A stretch of DNA of 64,000 nucleotides from the NCBI RefSeq assembly GCF_037137055.1, contig NZ_JBBBNY010000005.1:62001-126000 (forward strand). The letters are read 5' to 3'. Under the pieces are notes generated by a model. The model was not told the origin of the DNA. It did not search any database and saw only the letters and a program-made list of their open reading frames with translations. Source of the DNA: Frateuria_A yonginensis. GTDB taxonomy: Bacteria > Pseudomonadota > Gammaproteobacteria > Xanthomonadales > Rhodanobacteraceae. Below, piece after piece: positions 54,760-64,000 of the stretch (positions are counted from its first letter, which is position 1; every line of letters starts with the position of its first letter). Both the position numbers and the translations under genes were made by a program.

Positions 54760-57089
54760 TGAGTGTGCAGCCGACCACTACCGCTCCCGATCTGCTGAAC
54801 ATCGAGATCGACGGCAAGCCCACGCAGATCCGCAAGGGCGCGATGATCATCGAGGCCGCCGATGCCATCGGCGTCGCCATTCCGCGTTTCTGCTACCACC
54901 GCAAGCTCCCGATCGCCGCCAACTGCCGCATGTGCCTGGTCGACGTGGAGATGGGCGGCAAGCTGATGCCCAAGCCGCAGCCGGCCTGCGCCACCCCGGT
55001 GGCCGAGGGCATGAAGGTGATGACGCGCTCGGACAAGGCGCTGAAGTTCCAGAAGGACGTGATGGAGTTCCTTCTGATCAACCACCCGCTGGATTGCCCG
55101 ATCTGCGACCAGGGCGGCGAGTGCGAGCTGCAGGACGTGGCGCTGGGCTACGGCCGCAGCGTGTCGCGCTACACCGAGCGCAAGCGCGTGGTGGCCGACG
55201 AGAACATCGGGCCGCTGGTCAACACCGACATGACGCGCTGCATCCAGTGCACGCGCTGCGTCCGCTTCACCAACGAGATCGCCGGTACCTACGAACTGGG
55301 CGGCATGTTCCGCGGCGAGAACCTGCAGATCGGCACCTACATCGGCAAGACGGTGGAGACCGAGCTGTCCGGCAACATCATCGACGTCTGCCCGGTCGGC
55401 GCGCTCACCAACAAGCCGTTCCAGTTCAAGGCGCGCGCCTGGGAACTCATCGCGCGCCCCTCGATCGCCTACCACGACGCGCTCGGCTCCAACCTGTGGC
55501 TGCACACCCGCCGCGGCGAGGTGATGCGCACGGTGCCGCGCGACAACGAGGCGATCAACGAATGCTGGCTGTCCGACCGTGACCGCTTCAGCCACCAGGG
55601 CCTGTACGCCGCCGACCGCCTGCACGCGCCGCAGATCAAGCGCAATGGCCAGTGGCAGGGCGCGAGCTGGGAAGAGGCGCTCTCCGTCGCCGCCGAGGCG
55701 CTGAAGTCGGTGCCGGGCAGCGAGCTGGGCATCCTGGCCTCGCCGGCGGCCACCAACGAGGAAGGCGACCTGCTGCTGCGCCTCGCCCGCGGCCTGGGCA
55801 GCGCGCACGTGGACCATCGCCTGCGCCAGCTGGACCTGTCCGACCGCCCGGTCGCCGTGCGCTTCGAGGTGCCCGTGGCGGAGGTCAGCCAGGTCAAGGC
55901 GGCGCTGCTGGTCGGCTCCAACCTGCGCTACGAGATGCCGTTGCTCAACCACCGCCTGCACCAGGCGGTCAAGCGCGGCGCCGAGGTGTATGCGGTCAAC
56001 CCCGCGCGCTTCAGCTTCAACTATGCGCTGGCCGGCGAGGCGATCGTGTCGCCCGCCGGGCTGGTGGACGCGCTGCTGGCGCTGGCCAAGGCCGTGGTCG
56101 CCGACGGCGCTGTGGCACCCGCCGCACTGGCCGATGCCATCGACGGCGCGCAGAGCGACCAGGGCGACCGCGATGCCGTCGCGGCGCTCAAGGCCGGCAA
56201 GGCGGTGGTGATCCTCGGCGAGGCCGCCGCCACGCATCCGCAGGCCTCCTGGCTGCGGGCGGTCGCGCGCTTCGTCGCGCAGGCCACCGGTGCGGGCTAC
56301 GACGAGCTGCCGGTCGGTGCCAACGCGCTCGGCCTGGGGCTGGGCGGCGTGCTGCCGGGCAACGGCGGCCTCGACGCCCAGGCGATGCTGGCGCAGCCGC
56401 GCAAGGCGTATCTGCTGTACGGCGTGGAGCCGCCATACGACTTCGCCGATGGTGCGGCCGCGCTGGATGCGCTGCGCGCCGCGCAGGCCGTGGTCGCGTT
56501 CAGCCCCTACGCCAGCGATGCGCTGCGCGAGGTGGCCGACGTGATCCTGCCGATCGCGCTGCTGCCCGAGGCCGACGGCACGCTGGTGAACGTGGACGGC
56601 CTGGCGCAGAGCGTGGTCGCGGGGGCCAAGGCACCCGGCGAGACGCGCGCGGGCTGGAAGGTACTGCGTGCACTGGGCGGCCTGCTGCAGCTGGCCGGCT
56701 TCGAGTTCGACGACCTCGCAGGCCTGCGTGCCGGCATCGCCGAGCGCCCGCTGCCCGCTCCCACGACGGCCCTGGCTCCGCGGCAGCCGGCAGCCGGCGC
56801 CCTGGTGCGCCTGGCGACCTGGCCGATCTACCGCAGCGATGCCGTTGTGCGCCGCGCCACCGCGCTCAACGCCCATCCGATCAATCGCCCGCCGGCGGTG
56901 CGCCTGAACCCGAACGAGGCGATGCGCCAGGGCGTGACCGGAGGCGCGCAGGTGCGCGTCGGCGACGCACTGCTGCCGGTGGCGATCGATGCCGCGGTGC
57001 CGGACGGCGCGGCGTGGATCGAGGCTGCGCACGACCTGACCGCCACGCTGCCTCCGTACGGCGCGGCCATCACCCTGAGCAAGGCGTAA
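54759..57089 (+). CDS. nuoG: NADH-quinone oxidoreductase subunit G
   Basis: A 776-residue 75-kDa-type subunit. The N-terminal 2Fe-2S site is FCYHRKLPIAANCRMCLVD, the His/Cys 4Fe-4S site is HPLDCPICDQGGECELQD, and the second 4Fe-4S site is CIQCTRCVRF with DVCPVGAL. The molybdopterin-oxidoreductase-like C-terminal region (from about 220) is structural and more divergent, with low-complexity Ala runs. It passes electrons from NuoF towards NuoI. Confidence 0.96.
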
Positions 57090-57093
57090 CACG

Positions 57094-58146
57094 ATGCTGG
57101 ATCAACTCATCCATCAAGTGGGACTGCCGGTCCTGTACATCCTGTGCATCGCGGTGCCGCTGATCCTGGCGGTGGCCATGTTCGTGTACTGGGAGCGCAA
57201 GGTCATCGGCTGGATGCACGTGCGCATGGGGCCGAACAAGGTGGGCCCCTGGGGCCTGCTGCAGGCCTTCGCCGACGTGGTGAAGCTGCTGCTGAAGGAA
57301 GTGATCCTGCCGTCCAGCGCCAACCGCTTCCTGTACTACCTCGCCCCGCTGCTGGCGCTGGTGCCGGCGTTCGCCGCCTGGGCGGTGGTGCCCTTCGGCG
57401 AAAGGATGGTGCTGGCCAACGTCAACGCGGGCCTCTTGTACCTGCTGGCGATGACCTCGCTGGGCGTGTACGGCATCATCCTGGCCGGCTGGGCGTCCAA
57501 TTCGCGCTACGCGCTGCTGGGTGCCATGCGTTCGGCGGCGCAGGTGATCTCCTACGAGCTCGCCATGGGCCTTTCGCTGGTCTGCGTGCTGGTGCTGGCC
57601 GGTTCGTTGAACCTGACCGACATCGTGCATGCGCAGGTCGGCGGCAAGGGCCTGTTCGACTGGTTCTGGCTGCCGCTGCTGCCGGTGTTCGTCATCTATT
57701 TCGTGTCGGGCGTGGCGGAAACCAACCGTGCGCCGTTCGACGTGGCCGAGGGCGAATCGGAGATCGTCGCGGGCTTCCACGTGGAGTATTCGGGCTCGGC
57801 TTTCGCGATCTTCTTCCTGGCCGAATACGCCAACATGATCCTGGTGAGCTTCCTCGCCTCGGTACTCTTCCTGGGTGGCTGGCTCAGCCCGCTGCAGGGC
57901 TGGATCCACGCCGACGTGTCGCCGTGGGTGAACTGGATCTGGACCGGCGGCTTCATCTGGCTGTTCATCAAGGCGTTCGTGATGGCGTTCCTGTTCCTGT
58001 GGTTCCGCGCCAGCTTCCCGCGCTACCGCTATGACCAGATCATGCGCCTGGGCTGGAAGGTGTTCATTCCCATCACCATCGTGTGGGTCCTCGTCGCCGG
58101 CTGCCTGAAGTACTTCGGCTGGGTCGTCATCGGCACGGGGGCATAA
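57094..58146 (+). CDS. nuoH: NADH-quinone oxidoreductase subunit H
   Basis: A 350-residue membrane subunit with about eight helices joining the quinone channel to the proton path. VYWERKVIGWMHVRMGPNKV and the loop AETNRAPFDVAEGESEIVAGF with its acidic residues are the hallmark. SFPRYRYDQIMRLGWK closes the conserved part. Confidence 0.98.
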   Translation: MLDQLIHQVGLPVLYILCIAVPLILAVAMFVYWERKVIGWMHVRMGPNKVGPWGLLQAFADVVKLLLKEVILPSSANRFLYYLAPLLALVPAFAAWAVVPFGERMVLANVNAGLLYLLAMTSLGVYGIILAGWASNSRYALLGAMRSAAQVISYELAMGLSLVCVLVLAGSLNLTDIVHAQVGGKGLFDWFWLPLLPVFVIYFVSGVAETNRAPFDVAEGESEIVAGFHVEYSGSAFAIFFLAEYANMILVSFLASVLFLGGWLSPLQGWIHADVSPWVNWIWTGGFIWLFIKAFVMAFLFLWFRASFPRYRYDQIMRLGWKVFIPITIVWVLVAGCLKYFGWVVIGTGA

Positions 58147-58155
58147 GGCAAAGCC

Positions 58156-58647
58156 ATGAATCGCGTCGTCCACTATTTCAAGAGCCTGCTGCTCATCGAG
58201 CTGTTCAAGGGCATGGGCCTGACCCTGGGCTACATGTTCAAGCCCAAGTACACGGTGCGCTTCCCGATGGAGCACATCCCGCGCTCGAACCGCTTCCGCG
58301 GGTTGCACGCGCTGCGCCGCTACCCCAACGGCGAGGAGCGCTGCATCGCGTGCAAGCTGTGCGAGGCGGTATGCCCGGCGCTTGCCATAACCATCGACTC
58401 GGCGCCGCGCGAGAGCGACGGGCAGCGACGCACCACGCGCTACGACATCGACCTGTTCAAGTGCATCTTCTGCGGTTTCTGCGAGGAGAGCTGCCCGGTC
58501 GACTCGATCGTGGAGACCTCGGTCATGGAGTACCACTTCGAACAGCGCGGCCAGAACGTCGTGACGAAGGCCCAGCTGCTCGCCATCGGCGACCGCTTCG
58601 AGCCCGAGATCGCCGCGGCTCGCGCGCAGGACGCGGCGTACCGCTGA
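58156..58647 (+). CDS. nuoI: NADH-quinone oxidoreductase subunit I
   Basis: A 163-residue 23-kDa-type subunit with two 4Fe-4S clusters (N6a, N6b) bound by CIACKLCEAVCP and CIFCGFCEESCP. KYTVRFPMEHIPRSNRFRGL is the amphipathic N-terminal region against the membrane. Nine bases after nuoH. Confidence 0.98.
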   Translation: MNRVVHYFKSLLLIELFKGMGLTLGYMFKPKYTVRFPMEHIPRSNRFRGLHALRRYPNGEERCIACKLCEAVCPALAITIDSAPRESDGQRRTTRYDIDLFKCIFCGFCEESCPVDSIVETSVMEYHFEQRGQNVVTKAQLLAIGDRFEPEIAAARAQDAAYR

Positions 58648-58657
58648 GGGCAGGGAC

Positions 58658-59314
58658 ATGAACGATACCAACCTTTTCCAGCTGATCTGCTTCTACGGCT
58701 TCGCCGCCGTCACCGTGGCCGCCGCGCTGGCGGTGATCAGCCTGCGCAACTCGGTGCACGCGGTGCTTTCGCTGGTGCTGACCTTCTTCAGCTGCGCCTG
58801 CATCTGGCTGCTGGCCGAGGCGGAGTTCCTGGCCATCGCGTTGATCGTGGTCTACGTCGGCGCGGTGATGGTGCTGTTCCTGTTCGTGGTGATGATGCTC
58901 GACATCAAGATGGAGCAGGTGCGCGAAGGCTTCATCCGCTACCTGCCGGTCGGGATCATCGTGGCGCTGGTCATGCTGGCGGAGATGCTGGCGCTGATCG
59001 GCGTGCGCGCGATGCACGGGCACATGATGGGCGCGGACCCCGCCGCGGCGGCGGGCCTGTCCAACACCGGCTGGCTGGGCCAGGCGCTCTACACGCAGTA
59101 CCTGCTGCCGTTCGAGATCGCCGCGCTGATCCTGACGGTCGGCGTGGTGGCAGCGGTGGCGCTGACCCTGCGCCACCGCGGCGACCGCCGGCGCGAGTCG
59201 GCCAGCGAGCAGGTGCGGGTCAATCCGCGCGACCGCATCCGCGTGGTCAAGATGGCGCCGTCGCGTCCGGACGCCACCGCACAGCAGCCCGGCTCCGAGG
59301 AGGCACGCCCGTGA
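58658..59314 (+). CDS. nuoJ: NADH-quinone oxidoreductase subunit J
   Basis: A 218-residue membrane subunit with five helices. IALIVVYVGAVMVLFLFVVMM is the conserved third helix containing the pi-bulge tyrosine/glycine region. The C-terminal tail (from about 180) is charged, rich in Arg and Asp, and longer than in E. coli. Its stop overlaps nuoK (GTGA). Confidence 0.96.
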   Translation: MNDTNLFQLICFYGFAAVTVAAALAVISLRNSVHAVLSLVLTFFSCACIWLLAEAEFLAIALIVVYVGAVMVLFLFVVMMLDIKMEQVREGFIRYLPVGIIVALVMLAEMLALIGVRAMHGHMMGADPAAAAGLSNTGWLGQALYTQYLLPFEIAALILTVGVVAAVALTLRHRGDRRRESASEQVRVNPRDRIRVVKMAPSRPDATAQQPGSEEARP

Positions 59315-59616
59315 TCACCCTGTCGCATTTCATCGTGCTGGGCGCGGTGCTGTTCTGCATCGCCGTGGCCGGCCTGTTCATCAACCGCAAGAACGTGATC
59401 GTGCTGCTGATGGCGATCGAGCTGATGCTGCTTGCGGTGAACATGAACTTCGTGGCGTTCTCGCGCTTCCTGGGCGACGTGTCCGGCCAGGTGTTCGTGT
59501 TCTTCATCCTCACCGTCGCGGCCGCCGAGTCCGCGATCGGCCTGGCGATCCTGGTGCTGCTGTTCCGCAACCGCAGCACGGTCAACGTCGCCGAAATCGA
59601 CTCGATGAAGGGCTGA
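59311..59616 (+). CDS. nuoK: NADH-quinone oxidoreductase subunit K
   Basis: A 101-residue three-helix antiporter-related subunit. The conserved membrane Glu pair lies in LLMAIELMLLAVNMNFVAF and VAAAESAIGLAILVLLFR. It starts at GTG 59311 with a GAGGAGG site. Confidence 0.97.
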   Translation: MITLSHFIVLGAVLFCIAVAGLFINRKNVIVLLMAIELMLLAVNMNFVAFSRFLGDVSGQVFVFFILTVAAAESAIGLAILVLLFRNRSTVNVAEIDSMKG

Positions 59617-59620
59617 GCCG

Positions 59621-61648
59621 ATGCCATTGTCCACTTCCATCCTGCTGACCATCGCGCTGGCGCCGCTGGCCGGCTGCCTGCTTGCCGGCTTCCTCGGCAA
59701 GCCCATTGGCCGCGCCGGCGCACACAGCGTGACCATCCTGGGGCTGCTGGTCTCCTGCGCGCTGTCGTTCTACGTGCTGTACCAGCTCACCGCCGGCGGC
59801 GCCCCGGTCTACAACCAGAACGTCTACACCTGGTTCGAGATCGCCCGGCTCAACGTCAGCGTCGGCTTCCTGGTCGACCGGCTCACCGCCATGATGATGG
59901 TGGTGGTCACCTTCGTGTCGCTGCTGGTGCACGTGTACACCATCGGCTACATGGCGGAGGACCCGGGCTACCAGCGTTTCTTCAGCTACATCTCGCTGTT
60001 CACCTTCGCCATGTTGATGCTCGTGATGAGCAACAACTTCATGCAGCTGTTCTTCGGCTGGGAAGGCGTAGGCCTGGTGTCGTACCTGCTGATCGGCTTC
60101 TGGTACAAGCGGCCGACCGCGATCTTCGCCAACCTCAAGGCATTCCTGGTCAACCGCGTGGGCGATTTCGGCTTCCTGCTCGGCATCGCCGCGGTGCTGT
60201 ACTTCCTCGGCACGCTGGACTACGCCACGGCCTTCGCCGGTGCGCCCAGCCTGGTCGGCAAGACGCTCGCGCTGACCACGCACGTGCGCTGGGATGCGGC
60301 GACGGTGATCTGCGTGCTGCTGTTCGTGGGCGCCATGGGCAAGTCGGCGCAGGTGCCGCTGCACGTGTGGCTGCCCGACTCGATGGAAGGCCCCACGCCG
60401 ATCTCCGCGCTGATCCACGCCGCGACGATGGTCACCGCGGGCATCTTCATGGTCGCGCGCATGTCGCCGATCTTCGAGCTGTCCCAGGGCGCGCTCAGCT
60501 TCGTGATGGTGATCGGCGCCACAGGCGCGCTGTTCACCGGCCTGATCGGCATCGTGCAGAATGACATCAAGCGCGTGGTGGCCTACTCGACGCTGTCGCA
60601 GCTGGGCTACATGACCGTGGCGCTGGGCGTGTCGGCGTACGCCGGTGCGGTGTTCCACCTGATGACCCACGCGTTCTTCAAGGCGCTGCTGTTCCTGGGG
60701 GCGGGCTCGGTGATCATCGCCATGCACCACGAGCAGGACATGCGCTACATGGGCGGCCTGCGCAAGTACATGCCGATCACCTGGATCACCATGTGGATCG
60801 GTTCGCTGGCGCTGGTGGCGATCCCGTTCACTTCGGGCTTCTACTCGAAGGACGCGATCATCGAGGCGGTCGGCGAGTCGCACCGCTGGGGCTCGGGCTA
60901 CGCCTACTTCTGCGTGCTGGCCGGTGCTTTCGTCACCGCGCTGTACACCTTCCGGCAGATGTACCTGACCTTCCACGGCAAGGAGCGCTTCACGGTCGTG
61001 CACGACCATGGCCACCATCCGGAACACCGCGACGACCACGGCCACCACGAGGCGGGCGTCATGCACCAGACGCCGCACGAGTCGCCCTGGGTGGTGACGC
61101 TGCCGCTGATCCTGCTGGCGATCCCTTCCTTGCTCGTCGGCTTCTTCACGATCGGGCCGATGCTGTTCGGCGACTGGTTCGGCCCGGCCATCCACGTCGA
61201 GGAAGCGAACAACGTGCTCGGCGAGATGGGCCACGAGTTCCACGGGGCAGCGGCGATGGCGTTGCACGGGTTCCTGAGCTGGCCGTTCGCGCTGGTCGTG
61301 CTGGCCTTCGTCATCCAGACCTACATCTACCTGTTCAATCCGGGCATGGCCGGGCGCATCAGGAACGCCCTGCAGCCGCTGTACCAGGTGCTCAACCACA
61401 AGTACTGGTTCGACGCCGTCTACTACGTGGTGTTCGCGCGCGGCGGCGTCGCCCTGGGCCGGCTGTTCTGGAAGGCCGGCGACGCGGCGGTGATCGACGG
61501 CGCGCTGGTCAACGGCTCGGCCGGGCTGGTGCAGCGCATCGCCGGCGGCGTGCGCCGCCTGCAGTCGGGCTACCTCTACCACTATGCCTTCGCGATGATC
61601 CTCGGCCTGATCCTGCTGCTGGGCGGATTCTGGCTGGCTGGGCAATAA
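59621..61648 (+). CDS. nuoL: NADH-quinone oxidoreductase subunit L
   Basis: A 675-residue antiporter-like proton-pumping subunit with about sixteen helices. FFGWEGVGLVSYLLIGFWY holds the key Glu; MGKSAQVPLHVWLPDSMEGP carries the pumping Lys. A loop near residues 462-490 is unusually His-rich (HDHGHHPEHRDDHGHHEAG). The long lateral helix is in the last part. Probably the most distal proton pump. Confidence 0.97.
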   Translation: MPLSTSILLTIALAPLAGCLLAGFLGKPIGRAGAHSVTILGLLVSCALSFYVLYQLTAGGAPVYNQNVYTWFEIARLNVSVGFLVDRLTAMMMVVVTFVSLLVHVYTIGYMAEDPGYQRFFSYISLFTFAMLMLVMSNNFMQLFFGWEGVGLVSYLLIGFWYKRPTAIFANLKAFLVNRVGDFGFLLGIAAVLYFLGTLDYATAFAGAPSLVGKTLALTTHVRWDAATVICVLLFVGAMGKSAQVPLHVWLPDSMEGPTPISALIHAATMVTAGIFMVARMSPIFELSQGALSFVMVIGATGALFTGLIGIVQNDIKRVVAYSTLSQLGYMTVALGVSAYAGAVFHLMTHAFFKALLFLGAGSVIIAMHHEQDMRYMGGLRKYMPITWITMWIGSLALVAIPFTSGFYSKDAIIEAVGESHRWGSGYAYFCVLAGAFVTALYTFRQMYLTFHGKERFTVVHDHGHHPEHRDDHGHHEAGVMHQTPHESPWVVTLPLILLAIPSLLVGFFTIGPMLFGDWFGPAIHVEEANNVLGEMGHEFHGAAAMALHGFLSWPFALVVLAFVIQTYIYLFNPGMAGRIRNALQPLYQVLNHKYWFDAVYYVVFARGGVALGRLFWKAGDAAVIDGALVNGSAGLVQRIAGGVRRLQSGYLYHYAFAMILGLILLLGGFWLAGQ

Positions 61649-61660
61649 GGAAGACGCTCC

Positions 61661-63169
61661 ATGTTCAATCATCTGCTCAGCCTGCTGATCTGGCTGCCCA
61701 TCGTCGGCGCGGTGCCCGTGCTGCTGGCCGGTTCCGGACGTCCGGGCCTGGCCCGCTGGATCTCGCTGCTGGTGGCCGTGCTGACCTTCGCCGCGAGCCT
61801 GTGCCTGCTGCCGGCGTACAACGCCGCCGACAGCGCCATGCAGCTCACCGAGAGCCACGTCTGGATCGCCTCGCTCGGGGTGCACTACGGCCTTGCCGTG
61901 GACGGCATCTCGGTGGCGCTGATCCTGCTCACCACCTTCGTCGGCATCCTGGTGATCGTCGGCGCCTGGGAGGTGATCCAGGACAAGCCGCACCAGTACA
62001 TGGCCGCGATGCTGGTGCTCGAGGGGCTGATGATCGGCGTGTTCTGCGCCACCGACGCCCTGCTGTTCTACGTGTTCTTCGAGGCGATGCTGATCCCGAT
62101 GTTCATCCTGATCGGCATCTGGGGCGGCCCGCGGCGCGTCTACGCCACGCTGAAGTTCTTCATCTACACCTTTCTCGGCTCGATCTTCATGCTGATCGGG
62201 CTGATCTACCTGTATCTGAAAGCCGGTACTTTCGACCTGCACACGCTGGCGGCGCTGCCGCTGACCATGCGCGAGCAGAGCTGGCTGTTCTTCGCCTTCC
62301 TCGCCGCCTTCGCGGTCAAGGTGCCGATGGTGCCGGTGCACACCTGGCTGCCGGACGCCCACGTGGAGGCGCCGACCGGCGGCTCGGTGGTGCTGGCGGC
62401 GGTGATGCTGAAGATCGGCGGATACGGTTTCCTGCGCTTCTCGCTGCCGATCGTGCCCGATGCCTCCGAGCACTTCGCCTGGCTGGTGATCCTGCTCAGC
62501 CTGATCGCGGTGGTCTACATCGGCTACGTCGCGCTGGTGCAGGACGACATGAAGAAGCTGGTGGCGTATTCGTCCGTGGCGCACATGGGCTTCGTCACCC
62601 TGGGCATCTTCATCGCCTTCATGCTGGTGCGCGAGGCGAACAACCCGGATGCCGCCAGGCTCGGCATGCAGGGCGCGATGGTGCAGATGATCTCGCACGG
62701 CTTCGTCTCGGGCGCGATGTTCTCGTGCATCGGCGTGATGTACGACCGCCTGCACACGCGCCTGATCAAGGACTACGGCGGCGTGATCAACGTGATGCCG
62801 TGGTTCGGCTTCTTCTACGTGCTGTTCGCCATGGCCAATTCGGGCCTGCCGGGCACCAGCGGTTTCGTGGGCGAGTTCATGGTGATCCTGGCCAGCTTCG
62901 CCGCCAATCCGTGGATCGCGCTGTTCGCCGCGTTTACCCTGATCATCGGCGCGGCCTACACGCTGTGGATGGTCAAGCGCGTGCTGTGGGGCGACATCAC
63001 CAATCCGCACGTGGCCGAGATGAAGGAGATCAACGGGCGCGAGACGTTCGTGCTGGCCGCCTTCGCCGCCGCCGTGCTGGCGCTGGGCATCTGGCCGCAG
63101 CCGCTGCTCCACCTGATGGACGCCTCGGTGTCGCAGCTGGTGCAGCAGCTGGCCGTTCACAAGATCTAA
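61661..63169 (+). CDS. nuoM: NADH-quinone oxidoreductase subunit M
   Basis: A 502-residue antiporter-like subunit with fourteen helices. VFFEAMLIPMFILIGIWGG contains the conserved Glu; FAVKVPMVPVHTWLPDAHVE the Lys. MANSGLPGTSGFVGEFMVIL is also diagnostic. Twelve bases after nuoL. Confidence 0.98.
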   Translation: MFNHLLSLLIWLPIVGAVPVLLAGSGRPGLARWISLLVAVLTFAASLCLLPAYNAADSAMQLTESHVWIASLGVHYGLAVDGISVALILLTTFVGILVIVGAWEVIQDKPHQYMAAMLVLEGLMIGVFCATDALLFYVFFEAMLIPMFILIGIWGGPRRVYATLKFFIYTFLGSIFMLIGLIYLYLKAGTFDLHTLAALPLTMREQSWLFFAFLAAFAVKVPMVPVHTWLPDAHVEAPTGGSVVLAAVMLKIGGYGFLRFSLPIVPDASEHFAWLVILLSLIAVVYIGYVALVQDDMKKLVAYSSVAHMGFVTLGIFIAFMLVREANNPDAARLGMQGAMVQMISHGFVSGAMFSCIGVMYDRLHTRLIKDYGGVINVMPWFGFFYVLFAMANSGLPGTSGFVGEFMVILASFAANPWIALFAAFTLIIGAAYTLWMVKRVLWGDITNPHVAEMKEINGRETFVLAAFAAAVLALGIWPQPLLHLMDASVSQLVQQLAVHKI

Positions 63170-63182
63170 GCGGGACGCAACG

Positions 63183-64000
63183 ATGAACCTCAACGACATT
63201 CTTGTCCTGCTGCCGGAGCTCTACCTGACCGCCGCGGCGTGCTTGCTCCTGCTGCTGGATGCATGGATGAAGCCGGAGCAGCGCAACGTGCTGCACTGGG
63301 TCGCGATCCTGGTGCTGCTGGTCGGCATCTACCTGGTGGCGGCGGTACCGGACGTGGCCATGACCGCCTTCGACGGCATGTTCGTGCGCGACGGCGTGGC
63401 GAAGGTGCTCAAGGTGTTCGCGCTGCTGTGCACGGCGCTGATCTTCGTCTTCTCGCGGCCCTACCTGGTCGACCGCAAGCTGTTCCAGGGCGAGTTCTAC
63501 ACGCTGATGATCTTCGCGGTGCTCGGCGCCATGCTGCTGGTCTCCGCCGGCAACCTGGTGATGGTGTACCTGGGCCTGGAGCTGATGACGCTGTCCTCGT
63601 ACGCGCTGGTCGCGCTCAACCGCGATTCGCGGCTGTCGTCCGAGGCGGCGATCAAGTACTTCGTGCTCGGCGCGCTGTCCTCGGGCATGCTGCTGTACGG
63701 CATGTCGATGGTCTACGGCGCCACCGGCACGCTGGCGCTGGCGCAGTTGCACGGCGCGGTGGCGCAGGCGGGCATGTCCAACCTCATGCTGTTCGGGCTG
63801 ATCTTCATGATCGTGGGCATCAGCTTCAAGCTGGGCGTGGCGCCGTTCCACATGTGGATCCCCGACGTCTACCAGGGTTCGCCCACGGCGGTGACCGTGT
63901 TCATCGGCTCGACCTCCAAGCTGGCCGCCTTCGGCATGGCCTACCGCCTGCTCGAGGCGGGCATGGGCGGGATGGCGCACCAGTGGCAGCTGATCCTGGC
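63183..64000 (+). CDS. nuoN: NADH-quinone oxidoreductase subunit N (3' end outside window)
   Basis: The first 272 residues of an antiporter-like subunit. MVYLGLELMTLSSYALVALN carries the conserved Glu and FKLGVAPFHMWIPDVYQGSP the Lys motif. The frame is open to the window end, so the remaining 200 or so residues are not visible. Last expected gene of the nuo operon. Confidence 0.97.
   Translation, partial: MNLNDILVLLPELYLTAAACLLLLLDAWMKPEQRNVLHWVAILVLLVGIYLVAAVPDVAMTAFDGMFVRDGVAKVLKVFALLCTALIFVFSRPYLVDRKLFQGEFYTLMIFAVLGAMLLVSAGNLVMVYLGLELMTLSSYALVALNRDSRLSSEAAIKYFVLGALSSGMLLYGMSMVYGATGTLALAQLHGAVAQAGMSNLMLFGLIFMIVGISFKLGVAPFHMWIPDVYQGSPTAVTVFIGSTSKLAAFGMAYRLLEAGMGGMAHQWQLIL

Noticed and set aside
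59582..63199. Very long antisense open frame (about 1200 codons) opposite nuoL-nuoM
   Set aside because: It is a GC-rich shadow of real complex I genes: low complexity, rich in His, Arg and Gln, with no domain motifs. The plus-strand proteins are unmistakable.

Overview
The window is GC-rich (roughly 70%) chromosomal DNA from a gammaproteobacterium. Gene order and protein signatures point to the Xanthomonadales, most likely Rhodanobacteraceae (Dyella/Rhodanobacter/Luteibacter-like). This placement is inferred from content, since no rRNA gene is present. The supporting features are the folC-dedD-cvpA-purF cluster, a non-canonical type IV pilus PilZ next to tmk-holB, a 4.5S RNA gene just upstream of dnaX, a KDO kinase (kdkA) beside a family 9 glycosyltransferase, and short REP-type palindromes between genes. 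I see no prophage, insertion sequence, CRISPR array or compositionally foreign block.

Left part (1-13.2 kb): the 3' end of a 5'-nucleotidase gene, a DUF1003 membrane protein, a DMT-family exporter, glutaryl-CoA dehydrogenase, a GNAT/GST pair, a fused E1 alpha-beta 2-oxoacid dehydrogenase and a membrane diguanylate cyclase. An FMN reductase follows, and then a two-gene metal-resistance operon. In that operon a MerR-family regulator sits behind a textbook long-spacer promoter and is translationally coupled to a copper-type P1B ATPase with two YHS domains.

Middle (13.2-30.3 kb): a composite inverted-repeat element, then folC-dedD-cvpA-purF, a VOC protein, a DUF455 ferritin-like protein and tRNA-Pro. 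Next come hisS, an enlarged aromatic amino acid ammonia-lyase and a DUF6165 protein. The LPS-core genes (GT9, KdkA) with an MBL hydrolase follow, then tRNA-Ser, 4.5S RNA, dnaX-ybaB-recR and a HIT protein.

30.3-49.7 kb: an Slp-like lipoprotein; the moxR-DUF58-transglutaminase operon divergent from a family 39-like glycosyltransferase; a Maf pyrophosphatase; and then one long core-metabolism run, yceD-rpmF-fabH-fabD-fabG-acpP-fabF-pabB-pabC-mltG-tmk-holB. This run links ribosome production, fatty-acid synthesis, folate supply, peptidoglycan processing and DNA replication. A PIG-L deacetylase separates holB from pilZ.

Right part (50.0-64.0 kb): the complex I operon nuoABCDEFGHIJKLMN, with nuoN cut by the window end. 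It is preceded by a roughly 330-bp leader in which the nuoA Shine-Dalgarno can pair with an upstream complementary segment.

Most genes are tightly packed, with ATGA, GTGA, TTGA or TGATG start/stop overlaps. The structures worth a second look are the REP doublets (two of which supply the stop codon of the preceding gene), the composite repeat before folC, the enlarged ammonia-lyase with its DUF6165 neighbour, the PIAGT-type PabB, apparently leaderless mRNAs, and the nuoA leader.
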